64,000 bases of DNA from JBQTKD01 sp052386455. Its GTDB lineage: Bacteria > Actinomycetota > Actinomycetes > Sporichthyales > Sporichthyaceae. The stretch lies in contig JBQTKD010000051.1 in the NCBI GenBank assembly GCA_052386455.1, forward strand, positions 1 to 64,000, written 5' to 3'. The notes under the pieces were generated by a model. It was not told where the DNA came from. It made no database searches and saw only the letters and a list, made by a program, of their open reading frames with translations. Both the position numbers and the translations under genes were made by a program. Below, in pieces: positions 45,185 to 55,325 of the stretch. Position 1 is the stretch's first letter, and each line of letters starts with the position of its first letter.

Positions 45185-46015
45185 GTGACCGCCACCGATC
45201 TCGACGCCGACGCCCAACTGAAGGTCCGTCACAAGGCGCTGTGGGCCTTGGGCGACTATCCGACGGTCAGCGGCGTCATCGCTGCGGCGGGTGCAGCCGT
45301 GGTGCAGGCGGCCGGAATCACGGCGGGGATGCGCGTCCTCGACGTCGCCGCGGGCTCGGGCAACGCGTCCCTTCCCGCCGCGGCCGCCGGCGCCGAGGTG
45401 GTGGCCAGCGACCTGTGCCCGAATCTTCTCGCCGTCGGCGAGAAGGCCGCCGCCACCGCGGGGCTCCAGTTGCGTTGGGAGGAAGCCGACGCGGAGAACC
45501 TGCCCTACGCCGTCGGCGAGTTCGACGCGGTGCTGTCCTGCGTCGGCGTCATGTTTGCCCCGCACCACGCGAGGGCGGCCGGCGAACTGCTGCGCGTGCT
45601 GCGCCCCGGCGGAACGCTCGCGCTGCTGAACTGGACGCCGTCGGGCTTCATCGGGCAGATGTTCGCCACGATGAAGCCGTTCGCCCCGCCGCCTCCGCCC
45701 GGGGCCTCGCCGCCGCCGCTGTGGGGCGATCCGGAGCACGTGCGGTCGCTGCTCGGCGAGGGAGTGGACGATCTGCAGTTCCAGGTCGCATCGGTAAAGG
45801 TCGACGCGTTCGCCGACCCGCCTGCGTTCCGCGAGTTCTTCAAGGCGAACTACGGCCCGACCATCGCGGTATTCCGGAACATCGCCGACGATCCCGCGAA
45901 GGTCGCCGAACTCGACGCGGCACTGGTCGCCCTGGCCGAACGCTTCGACCGCGGCGACGGATCGCTCTCGATGCAGTGGGAGTACCTGCTGGTCACGGCG
46001 AAGCGGCGAGGCTGA
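45185..46015 (+). CDS. Class I SAM-dependent methyltransferase
   Basis: The 276-aa protein has the AdoMet motif I VLDVAAGSGNASLPAA, the acidic loop VVASDLCPN and LLRVLRPGGTLALLNW (motif III), so it belongs to the UbiE/Coq5-like Methyltransf_11 group. Substrate unknown. GTG 45185 is 2 nt after the cupin stop. The pair, with the hydrolase-glycosyltransferase fusion across the divergent promoter, may modify or inactivate the ligand sensed by TetR. Confidence 0.88.
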   Translation: MTATDLDADAQLKVRHKALWALGDYPTVSGVIAAAGAAVVQAAGITAGMRVLDVAAGSGNASLPAAAAGAEVVASDLCPNLLAVGEKAAATAGLQLRWEEADAENLPYAVGEFDAVLSCVGVMFAPHHARAAGELLRVLRPGGTLALLNWTPSGFIGQMFATMKPFAPPPPPGASPPPLWGDPEHVRSLLGEGVDDLQFQVASVKVDAFADPPAFREFFKANYGPTIAVFRNIADDPAKVAELDAALVALAERFDRGDGSLSMQWEYLLVTAKRRG

Positions 46016-46034
46016 GCGGCTTACCCCGAGACTC

Positions 46035-46094
46035 CCGATAGCGCAGGTGAGGTACGCGAAACGACCGAAACGCGTACCCCGGCTGCACTATGGG
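46035..46094. repeat. 60-bp palindromic repeat, copy 2
   Basis: Outer arms CCGATAGCGCAG (46035-46046) and CTGCACTATGGG (46083-46094), inner arms GGTACGCG (46051-46058) and CGCGTACC (46071-46078), with 4-nt bulges between. The layout and length equal the copy at 4492-4551. It occupies the gap between convergent genes (methyltransferase and accE). Confidence 0.7.
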
Positions 46095-46111
46095 CGAGAT
46101 GTGAGAGAGCG

Positions 46112-46338
46112 TCAGGTGCGCCAGGCACTCGCGCGCCAGGCACCCGGCCCCGGGTACAGGTGGCGGCGCACCAGCCGGGACCGGTCGGTCCAGGCCGAGG
46201 GCACCTTCGGCGGCGCGGCCGGCGCCGAGGCACCGGCACGCGCGGCGACGACGGCCAGCAGCGCGGCGAGCTCGTACTCGTCCGGGGTGCCGCGAACGAT
46301 CCGCAGCACCGGACGGGCCGGGGTCTCTTCGGCCGCCA

Positions 46339-46339
<1 letters not shown>
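46112..46339 (-). CDS. accE: Acyl-CoA carboxylase epsilon subunit
   Basis: Small 75-aa subunit found only in actinobacterial acyl-CoA carboxylases, where it stabilises the alpha-beta complex. It has the family core RIVRGTPDEYELAALLAV, an Ala/Pro linker and WTDRSRLVRRHL near the C-terminus. GTG 46339 overlaps the accD5 stop by 1 nt. Confidence 0.88.
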
Positions 46340-47976
<1,637 letters not shown>

Positions 47977-48050
47977 GGTTCTCCTCAACTGCTCGGACAC
48001 ACGACCCAGCCACCCTATGGCGAAATCCGCAGACCCCTACTGTTGGGTAC

Positions 48051-48821
48051 GTGACGGAGCCATTCGCTGCGGCGCTGCCGCCCGGTCGGGGCCTGACCCA
48101 CCTCCCCGAGACCGGATCGACCAACGCAGATCTGCGCGCCGCGGCCACCGCGGGCGACGCCTTGCCGGGGCACGTGGTGGTCGCCGACCACCAGTCCGCC
48201 GGCCGTGGCCGGTTGGACCGGACGTGGGAGTCCCCGGCCGGCGCCGGACTCCTGTTCTCGGTCCTCGTCGATCCCGGCGAGGTGACCCTGGACCGCTGGG
48301 GCTGGCTCCCGCTGCTGGCCGGTCTGGCCGTGGCGGAGGGCGCGCGCGCCGCCACCGGGGTGGAGCTGCGGGTCAAGTGGCCCAACGACGTCCTGCACGA
48401 CGGCCGCAAGGTCGCCGGCGTCCTGTGCGAGCGGGTCGACGTGGGCACCGACAAGCTCGTGATCGTCGGGGTCGGGCTCAACGTGAGCACCGCCGCCGCG
48501 GACCTGCCGGTCCCGCATGCGACCTCGCTCGCTCTGGCCGGCGCAGGGAACCTGGACCGGCCGGCGATCCTCGCGGCGATTCTCGAGCGCCTCGACGCGC
48601 GGGTCGGCGCGTGGCGGGCCGCCGCCGGCGACGCCGCCGAGGCGGGCCTCGCCGACCTCTACCTCGTAGCCAGCGCCACGCTCGGCCGCGACGTGAGCAT
48701 CGTGGTGCCCGGCGACGAGACGGTGGACGGCCACGCGCTGCGCGTCGACCCCTCGGGAGCGCTCGTCGTGCGCACGGTGGACGGCGAACGCACCGTCTCG
48801 GTCGGGGACCTGGCCTTCTAG
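48051..48821 (+). CDS. birA: Biotin-[acetyl-CoA-carboxylase] ligase
   Basis: Attaches biotin to the BCCP domain of AccA3. The 256-aa protein is of the short type without an N-terminal helix-turn-helix, so not a repressor. Motifs: ETGSTNADL, the ATP/biotin loop SAGRGRLDRTW, KWPNDVLHDGRKVAGVLCE and VGVGLNVS. GTG 48051 has TACTGT 7 nt upstream (48038-48043), suggesting a leaderless message. It is divergent from the carboxylase it serves. Confidence 0.95.
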   Translation: MTEPFAAALPPGRGLTHLPETGSTNADLRAAATAGDALPGHVVVADHQSAGRGRLDRTWESPAGAGLLFSVLVDPGEVTLDRWGWLPLLAGLAVAEGARAATGVELRVKWPNDVLHDGRKVAGVLCERVDVGTDKLVIVGVGLNVSTAAADLPVPHATSLALAGAGNLDRPAILAAILERLDARVGAWRAAAGDAAEAGLADLYLVASATLGRDVSIVVPGDETVDGHALRVDPSGALVVRTVDGERTVSVGDLAF

Positions 48822-48829
48822 GGGACGCG

Positions 48830-49402
48830 GTGGCGGGAGGCCGTCCGGCGCTGCTCGAGGGCGAGCAGCTCGTCGTGGTGCTGCGCCGGGCCTGGTACAC
48901 CCTCGTCCCGGCGGCCGTCGTCCTCCTGCTGTGCGCGGGGCTCGGCGCGTACGGCGCGGGCAGCGTGCCCACGGACGTTCCCGGGATGGGCGGTCCTCGG
49001 CACGCGCTTCGGTGGATCGTCGCCGGCACCGCAGCCGCCGTCGCGCTGCGCTGGGCGATCTGGCCGTTCCTGGTCTGGTACTCGCGTTCGTTGCGGATCA
49101 CCACGGCGCGGCTGATTCTCTGCGACGGGATCTTCGCGCGGCGCGGGACCGAGATCCCGCTGGGCCGTGTCACCGAGGTCGCCGTGGAGCGCGCCGGTGT
49201 GGGTCGCCTGCTCGGCGGCGGCCGGCTGCGGGTCGTGTTCGCGGGGGGCTACGCCGCGGACCTCTTTCCGGTCCACGGCGCGCCGGGGCAGGGGGCGGTG
49301 TCGCTCGACGACGTTCCGGCCGTTGCCACCGTGCACCGCCTCCTGCAGCACCTCGTCGCCACGGCGCCCCGCATCGCGTACCTGCCGCCGGACCGGCAGT
49401 AG
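48830..49402 (+). CDS. PH domain-containing membrane protein
   Basis: The 190-aa protein has two hydrophobic segments (residues about 22-42 and 60-82) and a PH-like domain (SRSLRITTARLILCDGIFAR, PLGRVTEVAVERAGVGRLLG). It is a common partner of birA in actinobacteria. Function unknown. GTG 48830 with AGGGGACGC just before it, 8 nt after birA. Confidence 0.82.
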   Translation: MAGGRPALLEGEQLVVVLRRAWYTLVPAAVVLLLCAGLGAYGAGSVPTDVPGMGGPRHALRWIVAGTAAAVALRWAIWPFLVWYSRSLRITTARLILCDGIFARRGTEIPLGRVTEVAVERAGVGRLLGGGRLRVVFAGGYAADLFPVHGAPGQGAVSLDDVPAVATVHRLLQHLVATAPRIAYLPPDRQ

Positions 49403-49445
49403 CTCCTACCCCCCATGTGGTGGTGCCCACAGTCGTTTTCACACA

Positions 49446-49466
49446 GGTGGACAACCCTGTGGACAA
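49446..49466. promoter_or_regulatory. Tandem DnaA-box-like sequences
   Basis: TGTGGACAA (49458-49466) is the exact reverse complement of TTGTCCACA, the DnaA box consensus known from high-GC actinobacteria. GGTGGACAA (49446-49454) matches at 8 of 9 positions and lies 12 bp upstream in the same orientation. They are in the 152-bp gap before the response regulator gene. There is no other sign of an origin of replication. Confidence 0.5.
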
Positions 49467-49503
49467 CTTCCCGAGAGACATGGCAAAACGCCACGAACAG
49501 GAA

Positions 49504-49546
49504 GGTAAAGCGAGTTACCCAAGAACTGAGCCCTGATCGCTTTACC
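49504..49546. promoter_or_regulatory. Inverted repeat just upstream of the response regulator
   Basis: GGTAAAGCGA (49504-49513) and TCGCTTTACC (49537-49546) are perfect 10-bp arms with a 23-nt spacer. The second arm ends 8 nt before the regulator ATG. The arms are spaced about three helical turns apart, so a protein dimer pair, perhaps the response regulator itself, could bind. An RNA hairpin over the start region is also possible. Confidence 0.45.
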
Positions 49547-49554
49547 ATCGGGCC

Positions 49555-50226
49555 ATGACTCGCCTGTTGCTCGCCGAAGATGACGTAGCGATCTCCGAAC
49601 CGCTCGCACGCGCCCTTCGGCGCGAGGGGTACGCGGTGGAGGTTCGCGCCGATGGGGTCCAGGCCCTGGAGCGTGCCCGCCAGGGCGGTATCGACCTGGT
49701 GGTGCTCGACATCGGGCTGCCCGGTCTGGACGGACTGGAGGTCTGCCGGCGCCTGCGTGGCGACGGGCAGGTCATCCCGGTCTTGGTGCTCACCGCCCGC
49801 GCCGACGAGGTGGACACGGTGGTCGGCCTAGACGCGGGCGCCGACGACTACGTGACCAAGCCGTTCCGGCTCGCCGAGCTGCTCGCCCGTGTCCGCGCAC
49901 TGCTGCGCCGTGGCGCGCCGGAGGCCGGCCACGGCATCCGCGGCGTGCGGATCGACATCGAGTCGCACCGCGCCTGGATGGGCGACGCGGAGCTCCAGTT
50001 GACCGCGAAGGAGTTCGACCTGCTGCGCGTGCTCATCCGCGACGCAGGCCGCGTGGTCACCCGCGACCAGCTGATGCGCGAGGTCTGGGACACGACGTGG
50101 TGGACCTCGACCAAGACCCTGGACATGCACATCTCCTGGCTGCGCAAGAAGCTGGGCGACGACGCCACCAACCCGCGGTACATCACCACGGTCCGCGGTG
50201 TCGGCTTCCGCTTCGAGCGGGAGTAG
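49555..50226 (+). CDS. OmpR/PhoB family response regulator
   Basis: The 223-aa two-component regulator has a receiver domain with acidic pair LLLAEDD, phospho-acceptor Asp in VVLDIGLPGLDG and KPF, and a C-terminal winged helix (LTAKEFDLLRVLIRDAGRVV, YITTVRGVGFRFE). The cognate kinase gene follows after 26 nt. The stimulus is unknown. Confidence 0.93.
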   Translation: MTRLLLAEDDVAISEPLARALRREGYAVEVRADGVQALERARQGGIDLVVLDIGLPGLDGLEVCRRLRGDGQVIPVLVLTARADEVDTVVGLDAGADDYVTKPFRLAELLARVRALLRRGAPEAGHGIRGVRIDIESHRAWMGDAELQLTAKEFDLLRVLIRDAGRVVTRDQLMREVWDTTWWTSTKTLDMHISWLRKKLGDDATNPRYITTVRGVGFRFERE

Positions 50227-50252
50227 CCGTCAAGCCTGCGGGGCGGTAGGTC

Positions 50253-51512
50253 ATGGGCAGACGACTGGTCGTCTCCACGCTCGCGGTCGTCGTCGTGGTC
50301 GTGTTGCTCCTCGGCGTCCCGCTGGGCGTCGCCATGCGCAACGGCATCCTGTCCAGCGCGAACGACAGTCTCCGGGCAGAGGCCCAGCGGTTGCTCAACA
50401 GCATCGCGCTGCAACGTGCCGAGACGGGCAACTCCATCGACGCCGAGGCGCTCGGCGGGCTCGTGTCGCGCAACCGCAGCGCGACGGTCACCCTCGAGGA
50501 CGGGCGGGTCCTCACCCTCGGGGCCCCGCCGCCGCGCAGCGGGGACCCGCTGAGCCTGAAGATCGGCGACGCCCGCAGCGGCGACATCGTGACGGTGGCC
50601 GAGCCCCGCAGCCGGGTCAACTCCCAGATTCGCAAGGCCTGGCTGCTGATCCTCATCGAGGCGCTGTTCGCCCTCGCGACGGCCGGCGCTCTCGCGGCAC
50701 TGCAGGCCCGAAGCCTTACCCGCCCGCTGATCGAACTGGCCGAGACCGCCGAGCGGTTCGGCTCGGCCGACGCCGCTCGCCGCCGGCGCCGGCGCAGCTA
50801 CGGCCTGCCCGAGGTGGACCGCGTCGCCGACGTCCTCGAGCGAAGAGCCGAGCGAATCAACCGCATCCTCGCCGGCGAACGCGCCTTCGCCGCCAACGCC
50901 TCCCACCAGCTGCGCACACCCCTGACCGCGCTCTCCATGCGGCTCGAGGAAATCGCGATGTCCGATGACCTCGACGTCATGCGCGACGAGGCCAACGTCG
51001 CGCTCGGCCAGGTGGAGCGGCTCACCGAGGTCGTCGAGCAGCTGCTCACCAGCCACCGCACGCCGCCGGTCGTCGCCGGGGAGGTCGTCGAGATCGACAA
51101 GATCGTCGGCCAGCAGATCGACGAATGGGGAGTGGCGCTGCGCAAGCTCGGCCGCTCGATCCAGCTCGTCGGCGTCCCGGCGTTGACCGCCCGCGCGAAC
51201 GCCGCCTCGGTCTCCCAAATCCTCGCAACCCTGGTGGAGAACGCGCTGCACCACGGCGCCGGCAAGGTCTCCATCCGCACCCGTACCGTCGGCGGCTCGG
51301 TCGTCATCGAGGTCACCGACGAGGGTTCGGGCGTCTCCGAGGAACTCGGCCACCGCATCTTCGAGCCCGGCGTCTCCGGTGGGCAGAGCACCGGCAAGGG
51401 CCTGGCCCTGGCCCGGGACCTGGCCCGCGCCGACGGCGCCCGCCTCGAACTCGTCCAGCAGCGTCCCGCGGTATTTGCCCTCTTCCTCGCCGCGCCGGAG
51501 TTCCCGACCTGA
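50253..51512 (+). CDS. Sensor histidine kinase
   Basis: The 419-aa membrane kinase has two membrane segments (residues about 7-27 and 130-150) flanking an extracellular loop of about 100 residues, then HAMP, the H-box ANASHQLRTPL, an N-box LVENALHHG and a G-box DEGSGV. The G2 box reads STGKGLALARDLA. It should phosphorylate the response regulator encoded just upstream. ATG 50253. Confidence 0.92.
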   Translation: MGRRLVVSTLAVVVVVVLLLGVPLGVAMRNGILSSANDSLRAEAQRLLNSIALQRAETGNSIDAEALGGLVSRNRSATVTLEDGRVLTLGAPPPRSGDPLSLKIGDARSGDIVTVAEPRSRVNSQIRKAWLLILIEALFALATAGALAALQARSLTRPLIELAETAERFGSADAARRRRRRSYGLPEVDRVADVLERRAERINRILAGERAFAANASHQLRTPLTALSMRLEEIAMSDDLDVMRDEANVALGQVERLTEVVEQLLTSHRTPPVVAGEVVEIDKIVGQQIDEWGVALRKLGRSIQLVGVPALTARANAASVSQILATLVENALHHGAGKVSIRTRTVGGSVVIEVTDEGSGVSEELGHRIFEPGVSGGQSTGKGLALARDLARADGARLELVQQRPAVFALFLAAPEFPT

Positions 51513-51537
51513 TCGGACCGGCGAAGATGGGGTCGTG

Positions 51538-51816
51538 ATGTTCGTACTCATGGTCCTGTTGGTCGCGGTCGTCGTGTTCGGCGTCGCCGCCGTCGCGGCG
51601 GGGCAGGGCGGCACCCTCGCCGAGGCTGCGCACGATCGAGCGCCGTGGCTGACGCCGGGAGATCCGCTCGACCTCGAGGCCGTGCGATTTCCGCAGGCGA
51701 TCAGGGGCTATCGGATGGACCTGGTCGACCGGGTGCTCGACCGCGCGGCCGCCGAGCTCGCCGCGAAGGACGCCGAGGTTGCGGAACTCCGCGCCCGTCT
51801 GCGCGCATCGCAGTGA
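51538..51816 (+). CDS. DivIVA-like small membrane protein
   Basis: The 92-aa protein has an N-terminal membrane segment (FVLMVLLVAVVVFGVAAVAA) and a DivIVA-type segment (RFPQAIRGYRMDLVDRVLDR) followed by a short coiled coil (AAAELAAKDAEVAELRARLR). DivIVA-like proteins act in polar growth or septation in actinobacteria, and the precise role here is unknown. GTG 51535 is an alternative start. The stop overlaps the next gene's start. Confidence 0.75.
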   Translation: MFVLMVLLVAVVVFGVAAVAAGQGGTLAEAAHDRAPWLTPGDPLDLEAVRFPQAIRGYRMDLVDRVLDRAAAELAAKDAEVAELRARLRASQ

Positions 51817-52388
51817 CCGAGCTCGCCGCTGGGCCGGACGGCCTGCTGCGCTGCGGATGGGGCATGTCCACGCCGGACTACGTCGCCTACCACGACACCG
51901 AGTGGGGCCGGAGTGTTCGCGGCGACGACGCCCTGTTCGAGCGGATGACACTCGAGGCGTTCCAGTCCGGACTGTCGTGGATCACCATCCTGCGCAAGCG
52001 CGAGAACTTCCGAGCCGCGTTCGCGAACTTCTCGATCCCCGCCGTCGCCGCCTTCGGCGAGGCCGACCGGGAACGGCTGCTCAACGACGTGGGCATCGTC
52101 CGGAACCGCGCCAAGATCGACGCGGCCGTGCACAACGCGCGTGCGGCCGCGGAGTGGGAGCCCGGCGCACTGGACGCGCTGCTGTGGTCCTTTGCGCCGC
52201 CGGCGAGGCCCCGCCCGAAGACGTTCGCCGAGGTGCCCGCGCAGACGCCGGAGTCCAAGGCGCTGGCGAAGGAGTTGAAGCGCCGCGGCTTCGTGTTCGT
52301 CGGGCCCACCACGGCCTACGCGCTGATGCAGGCCACCGGGATGGTGAACGACCACCTCGCCGGCTGCGCGGTGAATCCCGCCGCCTAG
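51813..52388 (+). CDS. tag: DNA-3-methyladenine glycosylase I
   Basis: Base-excision repair enzyme that removes 3-methyladenine. The 191-aa protein has LLRCGWGMS, YVAYHDTEWGRSVRGDDALF, LEAFQSGLSWITILRKR and the C-terminal GFVFVGPTTAYALMQATGMV, a full match to the Tag family with its zinc-binding C and H residues. GTG 51813 overlaps the DivIVA-like stop by four bases (GTGA). It abuts, end to end, the convergent secreted-protein gene. Confidence 0.94.
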   Translation: MTELAAGPDGLLRCGWGMSTPDYVAYHDTEWGRSVRGDDALFERMTLEAFQSGLSWITILRKRENFRAAFANFSIPAVAAFGEADRERLLNDVGIVRNRAKIDAAVHNARAAAEWEPGALDALLWSFAPPARPRPKTFAEVPAQTPESKALAKELKRRGFVFVGPTTAYALMQATGMVNDHLAGCAVNPAA

Positions 52389-54026
52389 CTAGGCGGGCTT
52401 GCTGACCTCGTAGTCCGGGTTGTTCTCGGCGCGCTCGGTGACCTCGGCGTCGGAGATGCGCTCCGGGGCGGGCTCGGCCTCCGCCTGCTCCACCGGCACG
52501 CCGGGTCCGGCCTCGATGCCGAACTCCGGGTCGGCCGGCTGGTGCTCGGACGGCACCTCCCGGTACTCCAGCGAGCGGTCCCGTTCCGCGGGCGGCGCCG
52601 GGGCGGCGGGAACCTGCTCCGCCGGAGCGGGAACGGGCTCGGCCGGAGCGGGGAGCGGCTCGGCCGGGGCGGGGACCTGCTCGGCCGGGGCGGGGACCTG
52701 CTCGGCGTCGGGAGCCGGATCCGGCTCGGGAGCGGGCGGCGGGGAGGCCGCCGCGTTCTCGCCCGCGATCCGCTCGGCCATCCGGTCCGGGCTGAGCCCC
52801 CCGGTCATCGGCTCCGACTCGACCTGCGGCGCCGCGGGCAGCTCCACCGGCGCCGACGGGACGAAGAACGGCTTGAGCGACGCCGGGTCGACAACCTGAA
52901 TCAGCGTGTCGACCCGTCCGACGTGCAGGTGGGAGATCTTGTTGCGCGTCACCTTCTTCTTGAACCGGGTGGCGCCACTCTCGAACGCGGTGAGCATGCG
53001 GCCCTGGTACACGGCCATGTTCTGCGGAAGGCTCGGCGTCCACAGGCACGCCACGGGGCCCTTCATACGCTTCGGTTCGTCTCGGCGCACCACGATCATG
53101 CGCCCGCGCTTGCCGCCGAGCGAGGACGTAAAGACGAAGTGATCCTCCGTCACCATCACGCCCTGCGTGCGAAGCGGCACCCGCCAGGGCCCGTCGACCT
53201 GCTTGATCTTTCCGTCGGCGGACACCGTGTACCGATACATCTTCGGGTGCTTGGAGCGGGCGTACCGGCCGATCCACACCGAGTCGCCCTCGACGAACAT
53301 GTAACTGGCGCCGTTCACGCGTTGCGGCTTGCCGTATGCCGCCATGTAGGGCTTGGTACTGGTGGTCGCGGAGCGCTGCATCTTGGTGCGCAGCTTCTTG
53401 AGCGTGTACCGGCGCACCGCCGGCGGCTGGTTGGGCGCGATGGTGTCCTGCGCGATCAGCCACTTCCCGCTGACCCCGAGCGCGCCGAGGTGCGAGGCCT
53501 TGACCCTGACCGTGCCGACGTGGCGACCGGTGGCCGGGTTGATCCCGACGATGTAGGACTTCGCGCCCTCGCGGTACATGCCCAGGAGCACGAGCGTGTT
53601 GCCCTTGCCGTCCCAGTCCCGCCAGACCGCCAGCCCCTGCGGCACCCACCCGTTGAGGTGCGGAATCTCCGGCCCTGGCCGGAACACCCGGTCGTAGAGC
53701 GCGGACACCGAACGCCCGTTGTACCGGGCCTTGCCGCGCGAGGGGCGTTGGGAGTCGTCGCACTTGGGGCCGCGGTCCGCGTCCGGCAGCAGCCTGGTCA
53801 CGGCGGTGGTGACCGGAATCTGTGGCGGGGCGTCGAACCCGAGCTCTGCGGCGAAGGTGTCGGCCGGGGGCGGCGGCGGTTCCGCGGCGACTGCCCGCGG
53901 CATGTCCGGCGCCACGGGGTCCAGACCCAGCGCGTTCGGCAGCGAAAGCGGGCCGATCGGGGCCAGCACGGTCAGCACGAGGCCGGACGTCACCGAGAGA
54001 GTCACGGTGCGACGACGCGACGACAC
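52389..54026 (-). CDS. Large secreted protein with C-terminal proline heptad repeats
   Basis: The 545-aa protein has a signal peptide (TVTLSVTSGLVLTVLAPIGP). A central region of about 350 residues is rich in beta-strand-like repeats (WVPQGLAVWRDWDGKGNTLV, VWIGRYARSKHPKMYRYTV) that could form a beta-propeller. The C-terminus has five tandem heptads of the EQVPAPA type at 442-476 and an acidic tail. No anchor is visible. GTG 54026 has AGGGAG 5 nt upstream; the open frame beyond it is not coding. Unknown family. Confidence 0.72.
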   Translation of the reverse strand: MSSRRRTVTLSVTSGLVLTVLAPIGPLSLPNALGLDPVAPDMPRAVAAEPPPPPADTFAAELGFDAPPQIPVTTAVTRLLPDADRGPKCDDSQRPSRGKARYNGRSVSALYDRVFRPGPEIPHLNGWVPQGLAVWRDWDGKGNTLVLLGMYREGAKSYIVGINPATGRHVGTVRVKASHLGALGVSGKWLIAQDTIAPNQPPAVRRYTLKKLRTKMQRSATTSTKPYMAAYGKPQRVNGASYMFVEGDSVWIGRYARSKHPKMYRYTVSADGKIKQVDGPWRVPLRTQGVMVTEDHFVFTSSLGGKRGRMIVVRRDEPKRMKGPVACLWTPSLPQNMAVYQGRMLTAFESGATRFKKKVTRNKISHLHVGRVDTLIQVVDPASLKPFFVPSAPVELPAAPQVESEPMTGGLSPDRMAERIAGENAAASPPPAPEPDPAPDAEQVPAPAEQVPAPAEPLPAPAEPVPAPAEQVPAAPAPPAERDRSLEYREVPSEHQPADPEFGIEAGPGVPVEQAEAEPAPERISDAEVTERAENNPDYEVSKPA

Positions 54027-54333
54027 CTCTGCTCCCTTCCGGCTCGGTCTCCGCCAGGGCTCGCGAAGCAACACGGCTTCGACCCTTGGACCTTGCCTGA
54101 CGAGGTGGGGACGAGCGCGCCGGTTCGCGGTGCCTGGTGCGTATTTCACGCGGTGCCAGCAAGTCCAGCAGGATCTGCGTTTTTGCCTAGAAAGGGCAGG
54201 CAAACCCTTCGCCTCGGAAACCCCAAGCCGACAGCGAACCGGTTGCGAAAAACACTCGCGTTAGAGCAGGCTTTCCAGCTTGCGCATCGCTCGAAGCCAC
54301 GCAAGGCGATCACCAGCACGCCCGGCCGAGCGC
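54027..54333. other. Intergenic region with a hairpin, upstream of the secreted-protein gene
   Basis: The 307-bp gap between the two minus-strand genes has no convincing ORF. It holds a perfect 7-bp stem TTTGCCT (54182-54188) and AGGCAAA (54198-54204) with a 9-nt loop, and a run of five A on the plus strand near 54247, which is a T-run on the minus strand. The latter may be part of the enoyl-CoA hydratase terminator. A leader for the secreted gene should also lie here; no riboswitch consensus was recognised. Confidence 0.4.
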
Positions 54334-55128
54334 CTAGTGGCCGTTGAACTGTGGCTTTCGCTTCTCCAGGAACGCGGCCAGAGCCTCGCCGTGGTCTACG
54401 GTGCCGCCCGCCGCCACGATTTCCGCGTGCTCGGCGTTCAGGCTGGCCGCCAGATCGTGCTCGTCGGAGAACCTGAGCAGCCGGCGGACGGCGGCGTAGG
54501 CCTTCGTGGGGCCGGCGGCGAGGCGCGCGGCGGTCTTGGTGGCCGCCGCCTCCAGCTCCTCGTCCGGCACCACCGAGTTCACCAGGCCCAACGCGAGGGC
54601 CTGTTCGGCGTTCAGCGTCGGGGAGAGCATGAGCAGCTCGGCGGCCTTGGCGCGCCCGACCAACCGGGGCAGGTACCAGGACAGGCCGGTGTCCGGCGTC
54701 AGCCCGATCGCGGTGAACGCCGTGGTGAACGTGGCCCCGGCGCCCGCGACGCGCAGGTCGGCGGCCAGCGCCAAGGAGAGTCCGGCGCCAGCCGCCGCCC
54801 CGTTCACTGCGGCGACCACGGGCTTGTCCATCGTCGCCAGCGCGTGGGAGATCGGGGAGTAGTGCTCGGCGACCGTCGAGAACAGTTCGGCGGGGGACGC
54901 CCCGGCCCCGCGCATTTCCTGAAACTCCTTCAAGTCCTGGCCGACGCAGAATCCGCGGCCGGTGCCGATCACGAGCACCGCCCGGACCGCGTCGTCCGCC
55001 GCGGCGTCGTTCGTGGCGGCGAGGAGGGCCTGTTTGGCGGCCAGATCGAGGGAGTTGAAGGCATCCGGACGGTTGAGCCGCAGCGTGCGCAGACCGTCCG
55101 CATCGGTGACCAGAACCGGGTCCATCAC
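54334..55128 (-). CDS. Enoyl-CoA hydratase/isomerase family protein
   Basis: The 264-aa crotonase-fold enzyme has RGFCVGQDLKEF, the oxyanion-hole region AAVNGAAAGAGLSLALAAD and LPRLVGRAKAAELL. The G-x-D pattern in VGQDLKEF and the overall sequence look like the PaaG group (ring 1,2-epoxyphenylacetyl-CoA isomerase). The usual hydratase glutamates are not obvious, so isomerase activity is more likely than hydration. GTG 55128 and ATG 55125 are alternative starts. Confidence 0.85.
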   Translation of the reverse strand: MMDPVLVTDADGLRTLRLNRPDAFNSLDLAAKQALLAATNDAAADDAVRAVLVIGTGRGFCVGQDLKEFQEMRGAGASPAELFSTVAEHYSPISHALATMDKPVVAAVNGAAAGAGLSLALAADLRVAGAGATFTTAFTAIGLTPDTGLSWYLPRLVGRAKAAELLMLSPTLNAEQALALGLVNSVVPDEELEAAATKTAARLAAGPTKAYAAVRRLLRFSDEHDLAASLNAEHAEIVAAGGTVDHGEALAAFLEKRKPQFNGH

Positions 55129-55258
55129 GGCAGGCTACAAGCGATTGAGGCGAGCGAAGAGCAAGCCAGCGAGGAACGAGCGGCTTGGCTCTTCCGAGCC
55201 GATTGAGCTTGTTGGAGCGAAGCGGAATGCCCGGCCCGAGGGCGCGCCGGGGGTGGGC

Positions 55259-55288
55259 GTGACGCGCCGGGCCGCGAAACCCTAGATA
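55259..55288 (+). promoter_or_regulatory. Promoter of the DUF3117-pepA operon
   Basis: GTGACG (55259-55264) and TAGATA (55283-55288) are separated by 18 bp and resemble housekeeping -35 and -10 elements. The leader to ATG 55326 would be about 30 nt and includes GAGAGGAG. Confidence 0.5.
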
Positions 55289-55325
55289 ATGGAGGTCAGC
55301 ACGCGTCGGGGAGAGGAGCCCATAC

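Noticed and set aside
49403..49554. A chromosomal origin of replication
   Set aside because: Only two DnaA-box-like sites, no AT-rich unwinding region and no dnaA, dnaN or rpmH nearby.
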